NCBI GenBank assembly: GCA_015832175.1
Contig: WJXW01000002.1
Coordinates: 4,216,001 to 4,280,000 of the forward strand
DNA from: Paraphaeosphaeria minitans
Lineage: Eukaryota > Ascomycota > Dothideomycetes > Pleosporales > Didymosphaeriaceae
Length of the DNA: 64,000 bases
Direction of reading: 5' to 3'
In this document: piece after piece, positions 1 to 10,618 of the stretch
Layout of the letters: each line of letters opens with the position of its first letter
Position numbering within the stretch: the first letter of the stretch is position 1
The notes under the pieces: generated by a model
Told to the model about the DNA's origin: nothing
What the model saw: only the letters and a program-made list of their open reading frames with translations
The model's database searches: none
Translations under genes and position numbers: made by a program

Positions 1-1045
1 TTCCAGGGACTTTAATTCTGCCTTGTTAAACCCTAGACCTCTAAAAGGATGCGGTCTCGTCGCAACCGCGCAGCTACGGTAACCCTTCGAATGTTAATAA
101 AGTGCCGAGGAGGATCAGACTCCCGTGCAGGCGTGCACTGTGACGCTTCGCGATGTTGCAGTGCTTCGGCGATCGTGAATGGAGAGAGCACATGCCTGTC
201 GCACATCACAATCCGGGGGCGCGATCTAGAAACCCCGACCGCAAAAGAATCTAGCAAGGCTGATGGACTGCGAAACGTGGGGAAATTGCAGTGCTGATGG
301 TTGCAGCCAGTAGTGACAGGTCGCAATATCACCTTCTTTTTATGGTCAGCGACCAATAAGATTCGAGTGCCAAATGAACGAGCACTGAAAACCGGGGAAA
401 CATCCATCCGCCACGGAGATGTCGGACGACGACGACTGCAGCTTGAATAAGACTGCCTGCTTGCACAATTTCCAGACCAAAGCTACTCTGGTTCAAGGAG
501 TGGCATACCGGCAAAGCAAACCGAAAGCTTGGACTTCTCTGTCGCTGCTTGAGACGTGACCATCTTTTGGAAGTTGCCATGCCTAAAAAGCATGTGATTC
601 GAACTCCATTTCTAGCCCAAGCATGCAAGATGGTGGGACGGAAAGGCCGAAGGGATGGGCGACAATGTACGTGCTCCACGGAAGGCCCACATGGTGTTAC
701 ACTTGACTTCAACACACCAACGCCTCGGTCCTAAAATTACTCGTTTGGACAGCAGCCGTGTCACGCAACATTGGGATGTTGCGTAGAGGCACCTCGACCA
801 ACCAAGAACCCTTTTAAGGAAGTAGCATGTTCTAGCACCCACAGGAGGTGAAGATGCGGAAGACGTCTACGCTGTGACGGTCAGCAAATACTACATGTGA
901 CGCACGCTACTCATACCTGCCTTTTGGAGCAAGAGTAGGAAGAGACCACATGGTCTCCATCCTATATCCGCTGTACGTTAGCATTATTGTTTTTGTAGCT
1001 TCAACTGTGGGACGAAGTTTCTGGTGATGAATCTCTTGACGGTCG
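1..1045. other. No supportable gene; 3' flank of the thioesterase gene
   Basis: Only short overlapping open frames of up to about 128 codons occur here on both strands. None shows a recognisable domain, a believable exon chain or coding-like composition. The right edge is the 3' flank of the leftward gene that stops at 1046. I see no RNA gene or repeat family in it. Confidence 0.5.
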
Positions 1046-1792
1046 TCATATCTTGCTTTTCACTTCTACGAACATGGCATCGGCAATCGTACAGACAGTC
1101 CCCTGGCCGTCTTCAATCGTAGCTCGAAGGTAGCATTTGTTTCTCTCGCGTCGGATTAGTTTGACAGTGCATAGCACGGTCGCAGGCGCAGGAACAGGGT
1201 TCTTGTAAGTCGTGTTGAGATCTAGCCCGGATCAGCATCCCTTCCGGCTGTACCGCATACCGCGGTCAGACGAGTGTAGAACGTACATGCTGTGAACGCA
1301 TTCCCGCCCTCGATTGGACGCACTCCCTGTTGTTTCTTGAGAGCGATGTTGAGCTGCAGGAGCATGCCCATGGACTCATCCAGGAGTGTCACCACGAAAC
1401 CCCCGTGCGCGATCTCTGGCGGTGAGGGACAGAAGTCAGCAAGTTTCCGCGGGCCAACACCACTCCCGGTAGAGTTGCTAGGAGTCGTTCACCCACTTAC
1501 TAGGCCAGCCGCTTACTCCCTCCCCGATCTCGTAGATGACCCGAAGCTCATTATGACACGGTTCCCCTTTACCAATCTCAGTCTCCTCGGTAGGTCTCAG
1601 CGCCGTGCACGATCTTATAGTGCGCTGCGTCCCCAGTGTCTCAGCAAACAACGCATCCTCGGTAGACGCCTTCGGCACTCGGGATTGTATCCGTGTTCGT
1701 GTCCATTCAGGCGATTCAAGGAGGGCGCGACACCAAGGGATGGCGATGAGGCGCTGGGTGGTAACCGCGCCTGAGACGCCGTCGTTGTCCAT
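1046..1792 (-). CDS. PaaI/hotdog-fold acyl-CoA thioesterase family protein
   Basis: This is a three-exon gene reconstructed from the minus strand: 1792-1501, 1415-1287 and 1221-1046, giving 198 aa. Donors GTAAGT and GTACGT and acceptors CCAG and CTAG keep the frame. The N-terminal part reads IPWCRALLESPEWTRTRIQS, the middle exon carries the hotdog signature IAHGGFVVTLLDESMGMLL, and the join to the last exon gives FTAYLNTTYKNPVPAP followed by the closing strands of the fold. Family members hydrolyse acyl-CoA thioesters; the HGG segment lies at the active site and the enzymes act as oligomers. The substrate cannot be told from sequence. The ATG at 1792 was chosen as the first Met in frame ahead of the conserved region, and a further 5' exon cannot be excluded. 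It is divergent from the phosphatase gene starting at 2083. Confidence 0.82.
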
Positions 1793-2082
1793 GACTATCG
1801 AGAGGTGTCGACTAGTCTTGTGATGACATGGTCGGTAGCCTGGAGGGTTGCAAGGACATCTGGTGCCGAGGTGATGCGAAGGGTGGCAGCCACGAGTCAG
1901 GGAAGCCATGTTCATTGGTGTGTCTGGCGGTGTTTATCGATAGCACGAGCCCCACCGTGGCTTATCTCCGACGCAATTCGCAGTAGTACTGCACTACCTA
2001 CAGTCTTCCGTTCAGGCTTGTACCTACATCGTCTTGTTTCTTGATAGATCATTGTGCATTATTTTTGAGTCCTCCCATCATC
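1793..2082. promoter_or_regulatory. Shared divergent promoter region, thioesterase / IMPase-like gene
   Basis: These 290 bases separate two divergent start codons, so both core promoters must lie here or in the 5' leaders. I see no convincing TATA box or named factor site. The assignment rests only on gene orientation. Confidence 0.4.
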
Positions 2083-3343
2083 ATGGCTGACATCAACCTC
2101 CAAGAAGTCCATGACTTCATGATTGAGATCGCGCGTAAGGTCGGAGAACGCATAACGTCCGCGACGCCATCAACGGGCGCAGCAGGATCCAAGAAGAATT
2201 GTACGTCGGATGGAAACGATGCTCTTCTTTTTTTTCATCATGAACTTCCCGCTTTCTACATTGGTCGACACCGCACAGTCTTATGATCGATGAGACCCCA
2301 CCGTGGCTTTTCGAATCTGCTGTAACCACAACCACAGAAAAGCCGTACAATATCCCCCAACATATGGCATCTAACCTCCCCCAGCCGTCGACCTCGTGAC
2401 CGAAACCGACCAAGCTGTCGAGAAGATAATCTCCACCTCCCTCCGTGAAAGATACCCCTCCTTCTCCTTCATGGGCGAGGAGACATACAAGCCCGGCGAC
2501 AAGCTCACCGACGCGCCCACATGTACGTCTTTTCCCAATACAACCCAGAGCCCTCACCGCCGCCCCAACGTCCGGTCCCCGGCCCAAGGGACCCCGGGAA
2601 AAGGTGCTTTTCCGGACCCAGAAGCCTGACACGCAAGCCAGTCATACTCGACCCCATAGACGGCACCACAAACTTCGTCCACCGAAACCCCTACGTCGCC
2701 ATTTCCCTCGGCCTCGCGATCCGCCAAATCCCCACCATTGGCATCGTGTACAACCCCTTCACGCAGACACGTACGTCGCAGTCCTCGCTCCCTTCCCTTC
2801 TCACCCGCCCACCCACCCACTAACCTCTCCTCCTCCCATCCAGTCTACTCGGGCATAAAAGGCCACGGCTCCTACCTAACGCAGCACCTCCTCGCACCGC
2901 AGGCAAAAAAACAGCCACTACCACTGCACCCCGCGACCCCGCTCGACACCCTCAACACCTGCCTCGTCGCCGTAGAATGGGGCTCCGACCGCTCCGGCAA
3001 CGACTTCCACGTCAAGTCCTCCACCTTTGCCAAGCTCGCCGCCGCCGACGGCGGCATGGTGCACGGGCTGCGCAGCTTCGGGTCCGCGGCGCTGAACCTG
3101 TGCGCCGTGGCTGCGGGCGAGGTCGACGTGTACTGGGAGGCCGGGTGCTGGGCGTGGGACGTGTGCGCTGGGTGGGTGGTGCTGGGGGAGGCGGGGGGCA
3201 GGGTCGTGGATGCGAATCCGGGGAATTGGGCGCCGAGGGTGGATGAGAGGAGGTATCTTGCGGTGAGGGGTGGGGAGGGGCAGGAGGGGTTGATTGAGGA
3301 GTTTTGGGGGTTGGTGGAGGGGCGGTTCGAGGTGGGTGTTTGA
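2083..3343 (+). CDS. Inositol monophosphatase family protein
   Basis: Four exons (2083-2200, 2385-2522, 2642-2770, 2844-3343) give 294 aa, close to the family norm of about 270-300. Metal-site motifs are visible in order: MGEETY (the GEE motif), [13 protein letters not shown] (the DPIDGT motif) and CWAWDVCAG (the WDxxAG motif). Members are Mg2+-dependent, Li+-sensitive phosphatases acting on inositol monophosphate or related sugar and nucleotide phosphates; fungal QutG/qa-x-type proteins also belong here, so the exact substrate is open. Intron donors are all GTACGT. The intron before the DPIDGT exon is placed so that T joins TC to give Phe in [10 protein letters not shown]. Third-position GC is very high towards the 3' end. 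The last 140 coding bases are part of a tandem duplication that continues downstream. Confidence 0.9.
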
Positions 3344-3586
3344 AGTGCGGGAAAGACGCAGGCGATGCGGGCGTGGTGTGGTGTGGCAAAATAGTAGATG
3401 CGAATCTAGAAAATGGACGTCAAGGGTCGACGAGAGGAGGTATCTTGCGGTGAGGGGTGGGGAGGGGCAGGAGGAGCTGATTGAGGAGTTTTGAGGGTTG
3501 GTGGAAGTCGGTGTTTAAAGTGCGGAAATGACGCAGGCTTCTCTGCGGGTGTGGTATGGTGTGGTGTGGCAATATCTCAGATGCGA
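3206..3586 (+). repeat. Diverged tandem duplication of the phosphatase 3' end
   Basis: The segment from about 3206 recurs from about 3394, a period near 188 bases, and a third copy begins near 3578 before similarity fades. Copy 1 contains the end of the phosphatase coding sequence and its stop. Copy 2 still encodes the [15 protein letters not shown] stretch but has no gene upstream of it. In the first 45 aligned bases at least eight differences are G-to-A or C-to-T from copy 1 to copy 2. Confidence 0.8.
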
Positions 3587-3822
3587 CAGCTCGTTGCTCG
3601 TGCGACGGATCTTCATCTTTTCGTGTCTATCGTGAATGCCAGAGGGGCGCTTTTTTTTGTTTGGCTGCTACCTATGGACATGCAAGCATTCAAAACTCCG
3701 TGTGAAACCCCCACCAGATGCCCGGGTCCCATGCTTCCTTTTCTTGCAAAATACCGTATCCAATCCATTCCAATCCCAGCCTCCCTACCCGCTACCCGCT
3801 ACCCGCTACTCCCGCCACGCAC

Positions 3823-4793
3823 TCAGTTCTTCTCCTGCGCCTTGGACAAAGCATCATGCTCGTCAATGTCCCGCGCCTCCCACGGATAGCAGATCCACTC
3901 ATCCCCCACCGTCTGGGCAGCGAGGTACCGCCCCTGGACGACGTCCTCGGGCAGCACGCCCTTCTTCGCCTTGTCCTTGTTGTGCAGCACGAAGATGCTG
4001 AAGCGCGTCTTCTCGCCCTCACGGCCGAGCTTCTTCTGGGCCTCGAGCACGTCCTTCTCGAGTTCCTTGACGGCGTACTCGAGCGTCGTCCGCGTGTCGT
4101 CGACCTCGTCCACAATCAGGATGTCCTTGCCGATGAGGTTGGCCATCTCGAGCGAGGAGAGGTCGAGCCATTGTGTGCGGGTTACTTTTGTGCCGGGCTG
4201 CTCGACGGGGTCGGTGCCGAGGGTTTCGTAGAGGGAGAGGCCGATGGCTTGGATGGGGATGTTGGGGGAGCCGGGCGTCTTGAGGAACGATCTGGGAAGA
4301 GGGTGGGAGGTTAGGTTGGGCGGCTGCTGGGCGGAGGAGAGACCAACCGCAGGATGCGCGCGGGCACGTAACCGCCGCCGCCGATGGCGACCATGAGCTG
4401 CGGTTTGAAGTCATCCAGGATGCGCTGGGCCGAGTTCTGGCACAGCTTGTGCACCTACAGGCGAGGGTGTGGTTAGTCTACAGCTGGCGGTGCTCGGCAC
4501 ATGCTAGGTGATCAAGGATCGGATGAAAAGGAAGAAGACTGAGGTGAATGTAGGAAGAGCAGGGCGCCGCAGAGCTGCAGATGACGCGCCCTCGGTACAA
4601 GATGCAGTGTACCTATGATGCGCTCGCCCGGTACAGCAGCCATCCGGGCGCTGGGAACCGGGCATATAGGTAGCGCAGCAGTACTCGCAGCTGCATGCAA
4701 CCGTGCTCGTGCTCGTGGGGTTTCAAGAGTGCAGAATCGGAGACGAAAACCTGCACGTACCTGGTTGTATGTAACGTAGATCTTCTCAGCCAT
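3823..4793 (-). CDS. Purine phosphoribosyltransferase (Hpt1/Xpt1-like)
   Basis: Three exons (4793-4761, 4454-4348, 4291-3823) encode 202 aa. The first exon encodes only MAEKIYVTYNQ; then come the VHKLCQ...VAIGGGGYVPARILR block and the PRPP-binding loop IVDEVDDTRTTL, the hallmark of type I phosphoribosyltransferases. Order and wording match yeast hypoxanthine-guanine and xanthine phosphoribosyltransferases (Hpt1/Xpt1), which salvage purine bases with PRPP to give nucleotides in the cytosol. Which base is preferred cannot be decided here. The first intron is long for this genome (306 bases); the second is 56 bases. The gene ends QEKN. Its 5' flank is occupied by a CACGTA-containing minisatellite at about 5020-5290. 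Confidence 0.88.
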
Positions 4794-5019
4794 GATGTCG
4801 GAAAGGCAAGGGGCAGGCGAAGAGCGTGGAAGGGGTTATGGAAGCTCTCGAAAAATTTCTTGTCTGGTTGGAGAGTCAACGGGAAAAAGATTCGGAGGCT
4901 GCCGCGGTCTGTTGCGGACGGTCTCCCGCAGTCGCCCGAAGCGGTTAGCGCGGGGGATTTTTGTGAGGCCAGCCGATGCTGTGCTAGTCCGTGCAGGGCG
5001 TACGTGCTCGAGTCGTATT

Positions 5020-5290
5020 TACAGTACCACCACGTATTATTTGTTACCTTGTAGAATACTACCACGTATTATCCGTTACCTTCGAGAATGCTGCCACGTA
5101 TTCTTTGTTATCTTTCACAATACTACCACGTATTATTTGTCACCTTCTCCAGTACTGCCACGTATTATTTGTCACTACCACGTATCCCTTGTCACCTTCC
5201 ACAGTACTGCCACGTATTATTTGTCACTACCATGTATATTTGTCACCTTCCACAGTACTACGACGTATCCTTCGTCACCCTCCACAGTCC
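5020..5290 (+). repeat. Minisatellite with ACCACGTATT-type units
   Basis: About eight imperfect units of roughly 20-36 bases share the core ACTACCACGTATTATTTGTC, followed by a variable ACCTTCCACAGT half. It lies between the start of the phosphoribosyltransferase gene and the 3' end of the F-box gene and overlaps the last bases of the latter. Confidence 0.8.
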
Positions 5291-7357
5291 ATGTCCCCCT
5301 TTCCGTTCCTTCTCCAGCCCCGATCCCACGTCCGCCGTCTTCGCTTGCACCGCAAACGAGAACACATACAGCCTCTTGAACGCCTGAACCACGGCAAATC
5401 TATCGTTGAGCACGAGTGCCATGTCCGTGCCGCCGTCCATGTCATCGAGTAAAGCGCTGTCTTGAAAACATGGACGTCTCTTGGAGTCCTGTCCACTGTT
5501 GCTTGTCAGATGTGGCTTTTGCATCGGGTTTGCTGTGCCAGAGGGGGTAACGGAAGAATGAGACGGCGCCAAAGTCAACATGCGTGGGGTGGACAGTGAT
5601 GCCGATGCTGGGTCTGGTATGGGGGAAAACACACCTTATGCCAATGTGGTCCAAGTGGAAGCTCATGCTCTTGGTCTGTACCGTCTCACGTACATGGATC
5701 TGATAAAAAGAGTCCTTCCACCAAGCAGTTCGGACATCTTCTGCGGACCGCGTTTCCTGCTCCGGCAGGCTGAATGTCTGGAGGTTTTCGTCGAAGTTGA
5801 ACATGTGCGTGCAACCGTTGTGGTTGTAGCGGCAGAATACGCTGATACGGTAGCTGCCTTTTCGGTCGATGGGGTGGATGCTTGTGATGGAAGCCCCTGC
5901 AAATTCAGTGACCTCAGCCGTGAGCGGAATGACGAATCTGTTCTGCTGCACAAGTTGGCCGTCGAACGTGATGACGTAGTAGTCAATGGACATGCTGTCG
6001 ACTTGGTGCCCGCACCATCTCGCTTCGCACGTGTCTGTAGAGAAGAGCGTAAAGGTCCTAGACCTGGGATTGGGGAGCAACTGCATGTCCAAACATTGGG
6101 GGCTGCAGAGGTCAGCACAGACACGGGACGCTTATATGGACAGTTGCTGATGGCAATGCCGTCTTTGCGTGGGTCGTCGTGACCATTTCATCTTGCATAG
6201 ACATGAACCATGGGCTGCAGTTGTGCATGTTGTCAGACAAAAGACGTAGAGAGTGCACATACCTAGTTATGGCAGAGTCAAACGGTGGCTGGTCCAATCG
6301 CAATGTTCTGCCCTGGTGCGAGTCCAGGTCCCACAGGTATAACTCGATGTGCTGGTTCAAAACACCGCCACAGATGAACGTCCGCTCTTGAACTGCGCGG
6401 AGCTTGTTCATGGAGGGCGGCAGTCGAAGTTTGGCCCTCTGCTTGGCGGAATAGTCAAATATGTAACAAGTCTGCGCCTGGCTCCAAAATGCAATGAGTT
6501 CGCTCGAAGCGTAGACCCTGTCTATCAGCTCTCGACCCTCGGTGGCCATTCTCCAGTCTTCACCAGTGCGAAGATTGGTCAGGCGCACCTGGCGATGAGG
6601 ATAAGGGACATGGATGAAGAAGTCTTCCGACAGGGCAATGCGTTTGGGGGATTCAAGAGCGGGCTCCCAGGCGGCCACCTCGATTGGGCGTCCCGTTCGG
6701 AACCTGTGGACAGCATGGGTTCTTCGAAGGCAATCTTCGTAGGTGGCATTTTCAAGAGGGACTGTATTGTCGTACCATGTTCTCAAGGCGGGCTTCAAGA
6801 GGTCTGTGCTGCGTAAGAGACGATACCAGCGGCGGGAGACCTGGGCCAGGCGTGTTAGCAACGTGCAGCAGCCAAGCGGGACCCGACATGGACGAGCAGT
6901 GCAGGGGCCAAGACCCGACAGGGACGACCAGTGCAGCTGCGGTGCTGGTCGAACAAAAGCATCTCGGACCAGGGGCTGTCGCATGGACGTAGCGGCTGAA
7001 TCAAGGCACATGGGTGGGCATGCAGGTACAGGCAGCACGGCAGCACGGCAGCACGGCAGCACGGCAGCAGCTACTGTTGTACCTAGTAGGTGGAGGGCGG
7101 GCTTTGCATTGGGTTGCACAACGTACAGCTTGGAGGCGAAAGGGAGTCTCGATGGGCAGATGGGAGAAGATGTGGAAGACGAGCTCGGGGGGCAAGGTTC
7201 CCACGATGTCGAAGTGGAAGGATTTGGCGTCGACCAAGGCGTGGAGCTGGCGCCACTCTGAGGGCGAGAGCTCGTGGGCGAGGGCAGCAATGGCGTCTGC
7301 ACGGGCGGTGGAAGTGGGTAGGGCCCTGAAGGCGTCGATGAAGGGCGGGGTGGGCAT
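5258..7357 (-). CDS. F-box protein, with an apparent frameshift near the 3' end
   Basis: Exon 1 (7357-7127) ends in the first half of an F-box, LPPELVFHIFSHLPIETPF. A 286-base intron containing GGCAGCAC octamer repeats separates it from exon 2 (6840-6263), which starts VSRRWYRLLRSTDLL and completes the motif. Exon 3 starts at 6102. F-box proteins couple substrates to Skp1-Cullin ubiquitin ligases; the remaining roughly 400 residues resemble the beta-rich C-terminal region of fungal F-box proteins of unknown substrate. Near 5465-5468 the reading frame stops, while the neighbouring frame continues with a convincing ALLDDMDGGTDMALVLNDRF stretch to a stop at 5258. Dropping one base of a four-T run (minus strand) joins them, which suggests an indel or base-call error. 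A short unrecognised intron is the alternative. Confidence 0.75.
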
Positions 7358-7369
7358 GGTAGGTAGGGT

Positions 7370-7575
7370 AGTAGATAGATGTGCCTGGACGGCGGTGGTG
7401 GATAGATGTGCCTGGACGGCGGTGGTGGATGGATGTGCTTGGACGGCGGTGGTAGGTAGTAGATGGATGTGGATGTGACGGCGGTGGTAGGTAGTAGATG
7501 GATGTGCTTGGACGGCGGTGGTAGGTAGTAGATGGATGTGCTTGGACGGCGGCGGTAGATGGTAGATAGATACTA
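7370..7575 (+). repeat. Minisatellite upstream of the F-box gene
   Basis: Six to seven imperfect units of about 27-36 bases share GATGTGCTTGGACGGCGGTGG, interspersed with TAGGTAGTAGATG. They lie immediately 5' of the F-box start codon on its upstream side, so they fall in its promoter or leader. Confidence 0.8.
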
Positions 7576-7671
7576 GATGGCATAGGTACCTACCCAAGTG
7601 CAGTGCCACTAGGTACCTAGGTAGATGGAGAGTGACGGCTGTGGGAAACGGTAGATAGTCTACCCAGACTA

Positions 7672-7748
7672 GGAGTCGACCCAGACTAGAGAGTCCACCC
7701 AGACTAGAGAGTCCACCCAGACTAGAGAGTCCACCCAGACTAGAGAGT
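7672..7748 (+). repeat. 18-bp tandem repeat
   Basis: About four and a half copies of an 18-base unit, CCCAGACTAGAGAGTCCA, the first one degenerate. It lies in the spacer between the divergent F-box and HSF-type genes. Confidence 0.85.
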
Positions 7749-7879
7749 GAACATGGTGGAGTCTCCTCTCGTGCTGTGCCGTTGGTCTGTGCCAGGGCGA
7801 CCCAGGAGAGGCTGCGACACTCCATTGCCGCGGGTCGCTGTGGTCGTCCTGAATCGGCCACTCCTCGTCTGGTCTCGAG

Positions 7880-7897
7880 CTGGCTGGCTGGCTGGCT

Positions 7898-7945
<48 letters not shown>

Positions 7946-7952
7946 TGCTGCA
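7880..7952 (+). repeat. (GGCT)n followed by (CTG)n microsatellite
   Basis: Five CTGG/GGCT tetramers run directly into about fourteen uninterrupted CTG triplets and then interrupted ones. It sits about 640 bases upstream of the HSF-type start codon. It gives polyQ or polyL open frames on both strands that I treat as artefacts. Confidence 0.9.
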
Positions 7953-8580
7953 TCACCTGCAAAGGATCGCCTTCTCCCGCGTCTTCCTGGCCTGCAGCTT
8001 TAGACCTGCACACCAGACCTGCACACCTGCACACCAGACCTACACATCACACCTGCACACCACACCCACTACACCCACCACACCTGTCCTGCACACACCA
8101 CATCCTTCCGACGACCAGCCCTCTGCGCTGCGCTGCGCTGCGCTGCTTCGATTCTACAACGCCCCCTCAAAACACCCCGTGTGTCCTGCCCAGTGCCCAC
8201 CACCGCGCACCACCACCACGCCGGCCGTTCGCCCGCCCAGAACCGTTCCGCTCCGTTCCCGCCGTGAAGCTCGAGAGCTGCCCTCCCCCTGGTGGCATGC
8301 CCGCCGAATTGGCACTGCTCCGCCATCTTGACCCTCTGCCACCGCTGCATCCTACTGTGCCGGTCGACACAACATAGATTGCTGCCCTGGTGCACTCGGC
8401 GCACGCAGTTGCCACGCGCTGCCTCCCCTTAGCAGCCCAACATTTCCACGACCTCGACTTGCACGCCCGCGCTGCCTTCCCTCGGCAGCCCCAACATTTC
8501 CACGACCTTGACCTCCACCTCCACCTACACACCCACGCCCACGCCCACGCCCACGCCCACGCTGCCGAGCCCAGCCAGCC

Positions 8581-10618
8581 ATGGCTTCTGTTGCCGAAGC
8601 CCGCCGAAGCCCCTTCGCCGCCGAACCGCACCACCACCAAGCTCTGCACAAGTCCATGCCCATATTGCCCTCGTCCACTGCCTCGTCGCATCTCACGCCG
8701 CCGCGCGACCCCATGGACCTCACCCCCTCCACCCTACCCATCATGGGCCCGCCCATGCTCAACGGCCCCGCCGCCACCGACCGCAACGGTGCGCAGCAAG
8801 AGCACCACACAAACGGGGACACAGAGGGCAAGACGCCCATTGCCAATGGAAATACTGCACCGGTGGGAGCCGCCGCCGCTGCTCAGCAACCCAAGGTCGT
8901 ACAGACTGCCTTCATCCACAAGCTATACAAGTGAGCCTCCCCAGCCATTGGCCGTGCCGATGCACCCCAAACCTGACCCTGCCGCAGCATGCTCGAAGAC
9001 CAGAGCATCCAGCACCTTATTTCGTGGTCCAACACCAACGAGAGTTTTGTCATGTCCCCTTCAAGCGACTTCTCCAAAGTTCTGTCGTACGTGCATCGGG
9101 AGCTTTGCCCGCTTTTGACATGCCTGACCGCCCTCGCAGATCCTACTTCAAGCACACTAATATTTCCTCGTTCGTCCGCCAATTGAACATGTATGGCTTT
9201 CACAAAGGCGAGTGCTCCCCACCACCCGTACTATGCATCACCGCTAACAGCCTCCAGTGAGCGATGTGTTCCACACTGGCTCGCCCGACTCTCCTCTGTG
9301 GGAGTTCAAGCACGGCAACGGCAACTTCAAACGCGGCGATCTGGTCGGCCTCCGAGAGATCAAGCGCCGCGCCTCGAGGCACGCCCTCATCCACCGCGAT
9401 TCGTTTTCCACCCCCAGAGTCCCTTCTGGTCCGCCGACTGGTCCCCCCACCGAGTCCATGCCTGACCCCGTCGAATCACGGCTCGCCGCGCTGGAACACG
9501 GCCTGTACGACATGCATGCTCGTATGCAGCGCTCAGAGGATAGCTGCGCCTACCTCAGCCAGAAGAACACCATCCTCATGGACAACATGCTCAAATGCCA
9601 GCAGGTCCGTCTCTTGACCGGATCCTATTCGCTCCAGCTGACTTGCGAAACAGTGGAACCATGATCTGACGAATTATATCATGGCCTTGATACCAGACCC
9701 GGAGAATCAAGTGTACAAGGACGGTACGTACTTTTGCCTGTACTCTGTCGCGACGTCAACTGACCACCGCTAGCCTATTCGATGCAGCGCGACATTTCCC
9801 GCCAGTCCGAAATGTTGCGCGTGCTGGAGGGCCCAGAGGAGCCCCTCTCTGCTCGACAACCCTTCTCCATGCAGCTAGACAGCACACAAGCCCCTCTTTC
9901 CCCACGACAGATGCCGCAGGACAACGGGCCCGAACCGCGACGAGGCTCTCTGGCAGGTCTACCTTCGCGCCAAGCACAACCGTTCAAACCTCCGGTACCG
10001 GCACATCTCGCGATTTCTCCGCGCCGTTACGGCTCAATTGGCACGGGTAATTACTCTCCATCATCAGCCAGGACCCCGGTGACTCACCAGCCACCCCCAC
10101 CGCCTCCACCGTCAATCCAGCATCCCGGCAGCACCCTGGGAAGCAATCTGGGGGCTAGCTCATCCCCGCCTTACAACCTCAATAGGCGGCACACCTCGGC
10201 AGATATACGCACGCACGGCTGGCCTCCGCAACCGCCCCCGCACTCACCATACGCGTCCGGGCAAAATTCAACCCAATGGCCCTCCTCGCCTCATCGAACG
10301 CTCATCGGAGGCGAGGACCAGCAGCTCCGTAACGCTTTGGAATCCTACCAGCTACCCCGCGGACCACGCCAGCAGAATTCTCGTCAGAACACTCCTCCTA
10401 TGACGAGTGACACCACGCCCTCGACATTAAGTGCAGATAGCAGCTGGTCTCTCCCCGGCGCCCGGTACCCTTTCAAAGGCCTAGACACCCCCGGCCCACC
10501 CACGCGTCGTTCAAGCATGGCGTCGAATGTACATTCCCTCCTTAACCCTGCAGATACCCAAGAGCGAGCCGACGAAGATGACCCCGACGAAGCACGCAAG
10601 CGAAAGCGAATGCAATGA
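8581..10618 (+). CDS. HSF-type transcription factor, Sfl1-like
   Basis: Six exons (8581-8930, 8988-9086, 9140-9207, 9258-9604, 9654-9723, 9774-10618) give 592 aa. After a disordered N-terminus of about 110 residues, an HSF DNA-binding domain reads FIHKLYNMLEDQSIQHLISW, then SFVMSPSSDFSKVLSSYFKH, NISSFVRQLNMYGFHKV and LWEFKHGNGNFKRGDL. Ser after Trp and the REIKRRASRHALIHRDSFS tail resemble the Sfl1 branch rather than Hsf1 or Skn7. A probable coiled coil follows (PVESRLAALEHGLYDMHARM), then a long Pro/Ser-rich C-terminus ending KRKRMQ, a possible nuclear signal. Yeast Sfl1 represses flocculation and hyphal genes; the role here is inferred. Intron 3 (9208-9257) must be a GC-AG intron to keep the HKVSDVFHTG reading. 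Confidence 0.88.

Noticed and set aside
5020..5290. Regular repeats reminiscent of a CRISPR array (also at 7672-7748 and 14113-14225)
   Set aside because: Units are head-to-tail and degenerate, without unique spacers of constant length, and the DNA is clearly fungal.
4792..5379. 195-codon plus-strand frame with RIICYL/YYHVLFVT repeats
   Set aside because: It is an artefact of the CACGTATT minisatellite.
7001..7861. 286-codon minus-strand frame running through F-box exon 1 and upstream repeats
   Set aside because: Only the part after ATG 7357 is F-box coding. The rest reads minisatellites and the intron.
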